Shown here: piece by piece, positions 1-7,846 of the stretch | How the letters are laid out: every line of letters begins with the position of its first letter | Numbering within the stretch: the stretch's first letter is position 1 | Assembly (NCBI GenBank): GCA_019693395.1 | Contig: JAAMXP010002276.1 | Location: 1 to 12,691 of the forward strand | Source of the DNA: Ettlia oleoabundans | Lineage: Eukaryota > Chlorophyta > Chlorophyceae > Chlamydomonadales | DNA length: 12,691 nucleotides | Direction: 5' to 3' | Notes under the pieces: model-generated | What the model was told of the DNA's origin: nothing | Database searches by the model: none | Seen by the model: the letters and a program-made list of their open reading frames with translations, nothing else | Made by a program: the position numbers and the translations under genes

Positions 1-350
1 GGGATGGGGGGGGCGCGCGCGCCACACGCACGCAGCGGCGGACGTGGGCAGGGAAAATATTTGACTGCCGGGCAGGAAACTGTTTGTGCGTCAGGACGAG
101 GACCAAGGGCACTACCCAGGCTTTCACTGTGTGTGCTGCACCGGATTAGAGCAAGAACTGGGATCTTATGCAGCTTGGCTGGTTTGAAAGCTTCCTGAGC
201 TGGCAGCTGCTGTTCTGAGGCAGGTGCCAGGAAGGCGGCTCTTCACGAAGCATTCTTTCTTTCCAACTGACTCTGCGTGCCATTTCTTCTTCTCCCTGGC
301 ATTGCACGAGTATGTGGGTGCTGTTTCCATGTGTATGTGTGTGGCTGCAG
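1..350 (+). other. Probable intron or unresolved upstream part of the UBX gene
   Basis: No exon can be supported here. The stretch ends in a clear acceptor (GTGGCTGCAG, 341-350) feeding the UIM exon, so it is most simply intron, possibly with an undetected exon. A G-run followed by alternating GC (about 5-22) lies at the extreme left; it is low-complexity sequence. Confidence 0.5.
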
Positions 351-1564
351 AGTTCGCAGCCGCTCACAGAAGAGGAGGAGCTGCAGCGGGCGCTGCAAAT
401 GAGCATGGCTGAGGGTCCGGGTGGCGGCGCCGCAGCGGGCAGCAGCAGAGGCGGCAACGGCATGGGCAGCGGGTTTGCCAGCGGCATGGCAAGCTCCGGC
501 TTTGGCACAGGTGAGCTACAAGACCCAAATATACGAAGCAGGGTGGTAGGCGATCGCTGGTCCACTGAGTGCTGAGCGGTAAGTGTGTGGTATTCCTTGG
601 TGTTTCGCTTGCAATACATAGCCCACACCCGCTGCCAACCCTGCTTCCTGCTGTCACAAATGTGGAAGCAGAGGCGGAAGAGGAGGGAGTCGAGGAGGCA
701 CCTCCAGCAGGCAGCGCTGATGTGGCACCGCCAGCTCGCTCGGCTGCCGAGGTTCAGGCTGAGGCAGCAGCGCGAGTCCCAGAAGAGCCTGCTGATGGCA
801 GCGGCTGTAGAATAGGTGCACCTGCTGGGGCCAAGCAGCCAAGGGCAGGGCGCAATGTTGTGTGCTATGCTTGCTGCATTTTTGGTAGTGTGGCCAGCGT
901 GGGTGGTGTTTTTCTTGCCGCGACACCTAGAAAGCAAGCAGATTGAAGTTCAAGAAGGAACCAGCTCTCCTCTTGGCAAGTTGCCTCTACCATCCGACAG
1001 TATTCATTTGCAACCTCAAACCGCTCTCCTGGTTTCCATGTGTGTCATGCAGCATTCCGGCTGCCTGACGGGCGCCGCATGCAGCGCCGCTTCCCAGTAG
1101 GTGCCTCACTAGCGGCTGTTTACGACTTCTGCCTGTCACAAAGTGGGGAGGCTGCAGGAGGCCGCAAATTCAACCTTTCCCAAGGCTTCCCAGGTGAGTG
1201 CCTAGTGCCGCGCAGCCTGGTTGCAGGCTCCCTGCCTATTGGTGACTCGGTCACCTGGCCAGCAGGGTTCTACCCTTGGGGTGGATTGCGCACAGCATGC
1301 TGCACTGGTTGCAATGCCTGCTTGTATTCGCGCATCATGGTAAGCTCGTCTGAGGGCAGGTTGTTCCAGGGGCCCACCAGTGCTTCGTCTCTACCAAGGT
1401 TCTTCTCATAACCCTCCTTCTATTTGATGGCAGCTGATGCAGGCGTGCCAGCTCATTGTGTTTGTCTGTGCCTTGCAGGTGCCCCAGCACTGGAAGACCA
1501 GCAGCAGGCAGTAGGGGCAGCCGGCCTAAATGGGGCAATGCTGGTGCTCAAGTGGCAGGACTAA
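351..1564 (+). CDS. UIM and UBX domain protein, C-terminal part (PUX7/UBXN7-like), 5' end outside or unresolved
   Basis: Four exons join with matching phases: 351-510, 672-815, 1053-1193 and 1479-1564 (TAA at 1562-1564), giving 176 residues. All introns are GT-AG. Exon 351-510 opens with a ubiquitin-interacting motif (about 369-413, EEEELQRALQMSMAE), followed by a Gly/Ser-rich linker. Exon 672-815 is an acidic Glu/Ala-rich linker. The last two exons form a UBX domain: AFRLPDGRRMQRRFPV, then FNLSQGFPG, ending in GAMLVLKWQD. UBX proteins bind the AAA ATPase p97/CDC48, and UIMs bind ubiquitin, so the likely role is as an adaptor bringing ubiquitinated substrates to CDC48. The loop that reads FPR in many UBX domains is FPG here; from memory, plant PUX7 proteins also have Gly at this place. 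Members of this type carry UBA and UAS domains before the UIM. Those are not seen, so the gene probably begins left of the window. Exon 672 could instead start at 669 (NAGNAG acceptor). Confidence 0.9.
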
Positions 1565-1626
1565 GTCACCCAATGCGCTCGTCACTGTGCCGCCAATGCT
1601 GCTTTGTTCTGATTTCCTGGTGAATT

Positions 1627-1631
1627 TGTAA
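1627..1631 (+). terminator. TGTAA polyadenylation signal of the UBX gene
   Basis: TGTAA lies 63 bases past the UBX stop codon. TGTAA is the common poly(A) signal in green algae. The 3' end of the mRNA is expected 10-20 bases further on. Confidence 0.6.
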
Positions 1632-2475
1632 ATCTCACTTCCGCATGCCATCACGATAATCTCAAGGGGCTGATTAGGCATTGCAGGGACAGCATACAAC
1701 CACCGGCCAACAGGTTTATAATTGATATTACGCCTGCAGCCTTGACTGGCCTGCACCTGCTATGATTTGCCGGGCCTGCATCCCTACAGGTTCCACAGGC
1801 ATGTAGGAGAGTGAAGCATGGCCAGTGGGATGCAGTGTGGAGCACCGCTCCAGGAGGACGTGTACCGTGCCACCGCTGTCGCACATCGGCATCTTTGTTG
1901 ACATCAGCTTGCACAAGTACAACGGTGTGCACCTTGAATTTGGCGTTATACATGCCCTCTCGACATTGTATGGTATCTAGGGTGTCGGACCTACCAAGGA
2001 TGCGGGTTGAGGCCACACACGGGCCCACTCGGTCACCACGGGCGGGAGCTGGAGTGCGCTATTTCGCGAGTCACTGTCGCTGTCAGCCTTGATGGAGCTC
2101 TTTGGGGGCTATCGCGTGTTTAGCGCACGCCTGCCTATCGCCAACAGGCAGAGAGGCTCTCTGAGAGCAACGGCCTGGCCGGGTCAAGTGCCGCCACGGC
2201 TGACACGGCCATTGGAGTCGCCGATTCAACCGTGTTGCCCTCTCAGACGTGAGAAATGTAGCAGTTCGATGTCAACAGTGCCTCATCGGCGGTGACGCTA
2301 AACCGAGGGCGGCGGGCGGCGGGCGCAGGCTGCAGTGGTCTGCTTGATTGGTGAGTGGACCGTGCCACCCTTCTGCCTAACTGGGACATTGTCTAGTGGC
2401 CTGGAACCCAGGAGGCCAGTCTGAGTTACCATGCTGACTGCCTGTGCTGGCTGCTATCCTGCGTGTCTGTTGCAG
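1632..2475. other. Gene-poor interval between the UBX gene and the helicase
   Basis: About 840 bases in which neither strand shows a convincing exon. I looked for the first half of an SF2 helicase (a P-loop such as PTGSGKT, or a DECH/DEAH box) and found none. Short reading frames on the minus strand are discussed among the findings (possible piggyBac resemblance at 1526-1756). A G-rich GGC/GGGC run occurs at about 2307-2326. The right end provides the acceptor (TGTTGCAG, 2468-2475) of the first recognisable helicase exon. Confidence 0.5.
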
Positions 2476-4545
2476 GGACACACCCAGCTGACAGAAGCCC
2501 ACAAGAAGGCTGTGGGGCACTGTCTAGAGCTGAAATGCTGCTGCCTGGATGCCATGCAGGTTGGTTATGCATGTCGCTACCTGGATCTCCTTGCCTGCCT
2601 GCCTGTTCCAGTGCACCTGCGGTAATCCTGGCATCGCGGCATACCTAACCCCCAGCGATGCTGAGTGTATGGTGTACGATCTTGAGTTGCTCGTTTTGTG
2701 TTTGGATCCTGCAGTTGGCGTGGAGCCTTGGCTACGAGCATGCCCTGCGGAGCTTTGCGTCGGATCTAGTCCCCTTCACAGTCTTGGCAGACGCAGATGC
2801 ACTGCAGCAACCAACCGACAGTGCTGTTGATGGAAGCAAGACTGCTAAGGCGACCCCTGCTCCAGGTGATGCTCCATCAGTTGGCATGCAGCCTCCCCCT
2901 TCCCTCGGCACAGCGGCTGCAGCTGGCCTGGAGGAGCCTGCCAATGGGCATGGTGATGCATGTGTCACAGCAGCAGATGGGCGCACCGAGGCAGGTGGAG
3001 CGGCAATAGGCGGGGATGGCGGCAGCCTCGGCGATGACGGTGTCGCTGATGTTCTCCATGTTGCCACAATGACGCCACCGCTGGAATCGCTCTTGAGCGT
3101 GCTGCTGGACAAGTTGAACCAGGATGTGCTTGATTTTGGGTCCCTGGGCGATGCATTCAGGTGGGTTAAGCTTTACTCCAAAACCTTACAGACAGCACTG
3201 TGGTTGAACAGTGCTTAGGTTTGCGACGCTGCTGTGAGTGTTTTGGTTATGTCAATCAGTGGCCAGGGGTGCACATTGCAGTGGCCTATCCAGGCATTGA
3301 GTTAAGCTATGTGCCTGGTGGCAGCAATCTGACCTTGTTGCCGCCATTGCCTCCCCTCCTGGCGCCTGTCCAGCCTGCAGCGTGACCACAGCGTGCAGTC
3401 CCAAGTATCAAGCTTTGCGTCAGTACCTGTTGGAGCTTAACTTTCGGGAAGAGGAGGTCTGGAACGCAGGCAGCAGCAACTGCCGTCTGCAGTACCACTG
3501 CGTGGTGTTCGGGCGGAGCCGGGCCATTGTGCTGGCGCTAGCTGGCCTGCTCGAGCGGGAGCAGGAACTCGACTTCCTCACAGTGAGAACGTGTGCAACA
3601 CATGCATCAATATTCGTGTCGCCTCGGCTTGTAGTGTGTGCAAGCCTGCAAGCTAGTCGGGATCGACTGTTGCACTGGCCTCGCTGCTATGGTTACTGTA
3701 CGTGCCTCACCTGGCCTGCAGGTGGTGCCCTTTATGGGCAGCGGCAGCAAAAGCGCCAGCTGTCGCCACCGCGGCATGACACACAATCAGCAAAAGGAGG
3801 CGCTGGAGCGCTTCAAGCACTCGGGTGCGACTGGGTCTAGCGCTGCTAGCTGTCGTGATGCCGGCAGCCTGTGCTTTGCTTCCCTGTGCACTGTGTCAGA
3901 CTGGGTGCTGCATGTCATTCTCAAGCATTGGTGTGCCTGTTGATGCTGTTCTTGCTTGCCTGTTCGTGTCCGCTGTTTCCCACATGCTTCTTACACGAAG
4001 CTGCTCTGCTTCTCTGCTGCAGAGTGTGGCCTGTTGGTGTCCACATCAGCAGCCGAGGAGGGGATTGACCTGCCCACATGTGACTGCGTCATCAGGTGGA
4101 CGCACAGCTCCTGGCCGACAGCGTGCCCCGCGCCAGCCTGGCCGGTTTCCCACGGCTGCTGGTGGGCAGTTGTGCATGATTGGAAGGTGCAGGTAATCCT
4201 TGTGCAGTTGCACTCGTTTGTGCGGTTGGCGACATCGGCCTGCCTTCTCACGCGCCATTGCCGTGCAGGTACAGCATTGCGGTGACAGGCAAGGAGTGGC
4301 TGCAGTCAAGGGGACGTGCACGACTGGGTGGGCAGTATCTGTCCATAGTAGACCGGGAAAGCGACGACCCACGCCTGAACGAACGGTCACGGCAGCAGGC
4401 TGCCAACCAGGCAGCGGCTCTGGCGCAGTTGGTTGCAAGGGCCGAGGCGGTGTGCCTGCCACAGCCAGAAGGCGCCAGCGGTGCCCCTGTCGCACCGCCA
4501 CCAGACTTTGGAAGCTTCCTGGCCAGCCAGCAGCTGGTCGACTGA
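2476..4545 (+). CDS. Dicer/RIG-I-type RNA helicase, C-terminal helicase half only
   Basis: Exons 2476-2559, 2715-3160, 3381-3582, 3722-3824, 4023-4095 and 4269-4545 (TGA at 4543-4545) join with matching phases and total 394 residues. An optional in-frame exon at 2612-2671 would add 20. Motifs: SPKYQALRQYLLEL then CVVFGRSRAIVLALAGLL (motif IV region); VVPFMGSGSKS...GMTHNQQKEALERFK (the Dicer/RLR pattern of a vGhGs-like motif, then GMT..qQ.e.l..F); LLVSTSAAEEGIDLPTCDCVIR (motif V); and QSRGRAR at 4303-4323 (motif VI, arginine fingers intact). QSRGRAR is typical of Dicer, DRH and RIG-I-like helicases. Residues of exon 2715-3160 before SPK probably belong to the helical insert domain, interrupted by a low-complexity Gly/Ala/Asp-rich stretch. 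The N-terminal ATP-binding half is not visible, and the protein ends about 75 residues after motif VI with no PAZ, RNase III or RIG-I regulatory domain. It may be a truncated gene, a pseudogene, or a gene whose first half lies further away. The donor at 3825 (TCGG|GTGCGA) is chosen because it restores the motif V frame. Confidence 0.83.
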
Positions 4546-4647
4546 TCTGGCTCGCTTTCCTGCTTCATGCTGCAAATTATCCATTCAGGCTCCTTTGTTC
4601 TTTGGCTTTGTAGCTTTACCTCTCCGCCTTGCACCGGCACACCAGTT

Positions 4648-4652
4648 TGTAA
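4648..4652 (+). terminator. TGTAA polyadenylation signal of the helicase gene
   Basis: TGTAA occurs 103 bases after the helicase stop codon, a normal spacing for a green-algal 3' UTR. This supports the stop at 4545 as a used transcript end rather than a chance stop inside a longer Dicer gene. Confidence 0.55.
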
Positions 4653-4698
4653 TAGCTCTGCAATGAACTTCTTCGTGCGTTATAGCTGTGCAATGAAC
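4653..4698 (+). repeat. Short direct repeat, two copies 30 bases apart
   Basis: TAGCTCTGCAATGAAC (4653-4668) recurs as TAGCTGTGCAATGAAC (4683-4698), with one mismatch and a period of 30. It sits just after the helicase poly(A) signal. It is probably a small tandem duplication; no function is assigned. Confidence 0.6.
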
Positions 4699-5017
4699 AA
4701 TGATGGCGTCTTGTGGGTGCGCTGCTGCTGCCATACACCCAACCCCACATGTGTGGGTGGCCCTAATCTGCCAGTCATGCATGTTCAGGCCTTTGCTTGC
4801 CTTCCCACAGGTGCTGTGGGCATATGTGAGCGTTAATCATGGCAGAAGGGGCCTGTCTCAGGGCAATGCACGACAGCGTTCACCGGCGCCTCCACCCGGC
4901 AATCCCTTCTGTGAGAGAAGGCGTGCCAGCAGTCATCACGCCTGTGCCATGATTGCCCCCCTGTTGTGGGCATGGCGGGGGATAGGTCTTGACTATGTGG
5001 TGTTCCGAGGTTAGGTT
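4699..5017. other. Intergenic gap between convergent helicase and H1 genes
   Basis: About 320 bases between the helicase 3' end (plus strand) and the H1 stem-loop (minus strand). I see no conserved exon, RNA gene or repeat here. Confidence 0.5.
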
Positions 5018-5033
5018 GGTGTTGAATAACACC
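5018..5033 (-). terminator. Histone-type 3' stem-loop of the H1 gene
   Basis: On the minus strand this reads GGTGTTATTCAACACC: a perfect 6-bp stem with a 4-base loop, starting with GG and ending with CC like the metazoan and algal replication-dependent histone mRNA stem-loop. It lies 135 bases past the H1 stop codon. The same 16 bases occur after H2B at 11979-11994. No minus-strand TGTAA lies between the stop and the hairpin, consistent with 3' end formation by SLBP-type processing rather than polyadenylation. Confidence 0.85.
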
Positions 5034-5167
5034 GATTGTTTTGGTGGGGTTTGGGTTTTATGGTTAAGAGGGGTCATGGTCAGTCAGGTCAGGGGGCGGG
5101 CTGGGGCGCCGCCGTCAGTCAAGTCAACCGTCAAAGGCGCCGCGCCGTGTGCCGCCGAGCTGGCTGC

Positions 5168-6093
5168 TCATGCCGTCTTGGCTGCCTTGGGCTTGGCGGC
5201 AGCCTTCTTGGCTGCTGGCTTCTTTGCCGCCGGCTTCTTTGCAGCGGCAGGCTTCTTGGTGGCAGCCTTCTTGGCTGATGTGGTCTTCTTCACGCCTGTG
5301 GCCTTCTGCGTTAAATCAGTCAGGGAGCAGCAGGCAAAAACAGAATGAACAACACATGCATGCCCCTGCTTGCCTTGCCCTGCAAGCACAGCACCACAGC
5401 AGCCCGTGAGCAGGAACAGCCGCCGCTCTGCCAGCGCTGGTGCACCTTCTTGGGGGTGGCCTTAGCCTTCTTCTCGCCTGCGGGCTTGGCAACCTTCTTG
5501 GCTGCGGGCTTCTGCAAGCAGACAACACCGGACAGTTGAAAACACGGCAGCAGGCGACAGCCGCGCGGTGAACCATTGATGCCGCCGCCGAGCCCAACAC
5601 CCGCCTGTCTTTCACTTCCAAGCTGCCGACAAGAAACCAGGGCGGGCTTGCTGAGCTGCACGAACGCTTGCTGGACCCACCTTGACGGCCTTCTTCTTGG
5701 GCTTTTCCTTCTGCAGCGCACAGAGGCAGACAGGCGACGCACGTTGTTGACCGCACCGCAGTGCGCAGGGGCGATGGCGGCTGCAGAACTCTTCAAATTC
5801 AAGTTGGTTTGAATGCTGCTCGGCTGTCCGGCCTCCCGATCCCACTCGCTCACCTTCAAGGCGTCGCTGAGCTTGAAGCTGGCCTTCACGCGCACCAGCT
5901 TGCCGGAGGCTGCCAGGCGCTTTAGCTGCTGGCTCAGGGTCTTCTCAAAGCCAGCGGGCACCTTGTAATTGGTGCCGATGTACTTGCCAATGGCCTTAGA
6001 GGATGATCCAGTGCGCTCCTTCAGGGCCTTGACAGCGGCGGTCACCATCTCCACGTAGGGAGGGTGGGCGGGGGGTGCCTTGTCACCTGCCAT
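5168..6093 (-). CDS. H1: Linker histone H1, four exons
   Basis: Exons on the minus strand are 6093-5854, 5710-5681, 5511-5446 and 5305-5168, giving 157 residues. Exon 1 (80 codons) starts [16 protein letters not shown] and holds the complete H1/H5 winged-helix globular domain (about residues 8-80: ...[18 protein letters not shown], then GKYIGTNYK, ending [12 protein letters not shown]), which binds the nucleosome dyad and linker DNA. Exons 2 to 4 encode the basic tail: [10 protein letters not shown], a 22-residue module ending KATPKK (one TPKK, an S/T-P-x-K kinase-type site), and a 45-residue Lys/Ala/Pro-rich end. All introns are GT-AG, phase 0 and preceded by AAG. The start is the ATG immediately before the domain. 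There is almost no N-terminal tail. No TATA box was found upstream; a CCAAT sequence on the minus strand (6253-6257) is the only promoter hint. The 3' stem-loop suggests S-phase expression. Confidence 0.96.
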
Positions 6094-7538
6094 GGCTGGT
6101 TGTTGATGCGTAAGGTGCAACAGGGAGGGGTACGGTAGCTGGAGAAGTAACCAGATCGCGGCAAGGCACAGGAATCAAGTAGGCGACAGCTCAGCTCAGA
6201 TCCAACGGCTCTGGTCGGGACCAACAGGAGGTCGGGGCTCGGGGGTCCCCGGATTGGTGCCGCCCCCGTGAGGTCCCACTCGGCAATGCAACCGATCCTT
6301 TGTGTTCTTCCATTCCAAACGTTAGGAGAGAATATGCAAGTATACTGGTATTGGGCGGCGGCCGCTGGGAAGGCGGCACTCTGCAGATGCCGCCGGTGCC
6401 GCCACCATCAGCGCAGCACATATAACCCTTGGGTCTGCTGTTTACTCTCCTGCATTGCAGCATCTACCGGTGATCTAGAGATATTTCTCGGCTTGTAAGG
6501 TTGAAAAGCGTGGCAAAAGTGCACGCCAGCAGCCAGGTAGCGCCGCTACTCTCTTGTGGCCGCCGCCAAAGCACGCCCCGCTTTGCCCGTAATTCGGCCT
6601 TAAGGACTTGCAACAGCAGATGCATGGTATGTTCCGCATCAGAATCAGTCTCCTGTTGCACTTTGTTTGAGTATGCGTTGTTGCAGTATTGTTACCACGT
6701 GTTTTAGCAGCAAAGCAGTTAGCGGGCCTCCTGGGTGCCCGCTGTCCTCCCTCCACCCTTCAAGGAATGTTGCTTGTTTGGGCATAGCGTGGCAAGGATG
6801 CTTTCAGATTCGGGGAAACTCAGCAGTCACACCTTTTGATGTTGATCCACAATTCCTGCAAACTGAACTGTGGCACAGCAGCATCACGGAATCAAGCATA
6901 GGCGATGGCTGGTCCGGTCTGGCCCGATGGCACATCGCTTGCCCAACAGCTAGTCCTACTGGCTGACAGCAGCATACTGCAAAGCATTTATATTGCGAGC
7001 ATGGTAACCCTGCCTCGATCATTGCCCAGTTCTGAAATGAAGGAAGAGAGTCCAGTACCCCGCACTTACCTCCCCGAGCCATCCCTACCGCTGGCCCTCT
7101 CTAATGAGCACACTTCAATGCGCCCACTTGCAAAATTATATGGTGCATTTGTAACGTGCAAGGCATAGTTAGTACATCAACATGCCCAGTCCTCCTAAAA
7201 TCGTTGCACCAAAACGGTGGCGGACCGGTGCACTTACACATGCCGCAAACAGCGCCAGCTATCAAGAAGTTCCACAATATCATTTCTCTCTCACACCTGA
7301 ACGTAACAGACCGTATCATTGGTAGTGATTTATCATCCCACTGCCCGCCAAAGGTGTATTGGGAGAGGCCAATTGATGGCTCGCTGGAACCGGGGCGCGA
7401 CCCGCATCCCCGAACAACGAGTGCATTGCACCAGCAAAAGGGAAGGCCAAGAGGTGACAAAAAGCCTGCCGTAACTATACTATACATCATAACAGAGACA
7501 AACTCAAGGAGTGGTTGCAGAGCAAGTGCCTAGGGCAA
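6094..7538. other. Gene-poor interval right of H1 (H1 promoter side)
   Basis: About 1.4 kb upstream of H1 on the minus strand. It should hold the H1 promoter near 6094-6300. The rest shows only short unsupported frames on both strands. TGTAA occurs on the plus strand at about 6495 and 7149 without an associated gene. The part 7100-7510 is noticeably richer in A and T than the flanks. No RNA gene or recognised transposon was identified. Confidence 0.5.
6253..6257 (-). promoter_or_regulatory. CCAAT-box candidate upstream of H1
   Basis: CCAAT on the minus strand, about 160 bases before the H1 start codon, next to a GC-rich palindromic stretch (CGGGGGTCCCCGG at about 6241-6252). A CCAAT this close to a histone gene is plausible, but a five-base match is weak evidence. 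Confidence 0.3.
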
Positions 7539-7693
7539 TCAGACCTTGAAGTCGACACGGGTGTGCTTCTTCCCGCCACCGTAGAGTAGCGGGGCAGCGC
7601 AGGCAGGACCCTTCTCAACCTAGCAGCCTTGTCATCGACTGGTTTCAACCCCTGCATCATCTTCTGCGCCGCAGTCCGCTTGAAGCCCCGACA
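7539..7693 (-). pseudogene. Possible C-terminal fragment of an unknown protein, frame broken at about 7616
   Basis: On the minus strand, 7693-7616 reads as a basic segment (CRGFKRTAAQKMMQGLKPVD, then DKAARL). From 7616 a frame shifted by one base continues as EKGPACAAPLLYGGGKKHTR, then VDFKV and a TGA at 7541-7539. The two pieces read as one coherent protein end if a one-base shift is assumed. The alternative is that the second piece is a last exon, since CTGCTAG|GTTGAG directly before it can act as an acceptor. I do not recognise the family. It could also be chance coding potential on the antisense of a promoter region. Confidence 0.25.
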
Positions 7694-7828
7694 AGCGCTC
7701 TCAGGACCTTGGCGCGCCCAAGGTGCTGTGAGGTGGCACAGCAGGGGTGAGGTGGCAGTTGGTCGGGCCAACAAGGTCTGTTGGCTCCAATACTCGTATT
7801 CTTGCTACTCCTGTTGCTCAAACACAAA

Positions 7829-7836
7829 TATAAAAA
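7829..7836 (+). promoter_or_regulatory. TATA-like sequence TATAAAAA before the H1-like gene
   Basis: A good TATA match lies only 18 bases before the proposed start codon at 7847. At the usual 25-30 base spacing, transcription would begin after that ATG, so either this is not the working TATA box or initiation is unusual. Confidence 0.35.
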
Positions 7837-7846
7837 GAGAAATATC

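Noticed and set aside
12..22. Alternating GC run that could form Z-DNA
   Set aside because: Only about ten bases at the window edge; too short and without context to interpret.
146..937. 263-codon minus-strand open frame opposite the UBX exons
   Set aside because: It crosses clear plus-strand exons and introns, has no recognisable motif, and is explained as the shadow of GC-rich coding sequence.
7026..7082. Apparent 38-base minus-strand intron (GAG|GTAAGT ... TTTCAG)
   Set aside because: Good splice consensus on both sides, but joining the flanks gives only a very short frame with an early stop, and the intron would be too short for this genome's pattern.
7210..7390. Plus-strand segment ISLSHLNVTDRIIGSDLS...RPIDG resembling the ERGIC/Erv41 luminal domain
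   Set aside because: The resemblance is limited to spaced N-x-(S/T), I and P-x-D-G positions; the LSFG core is absent and neighbouring sequence does not extend the match.
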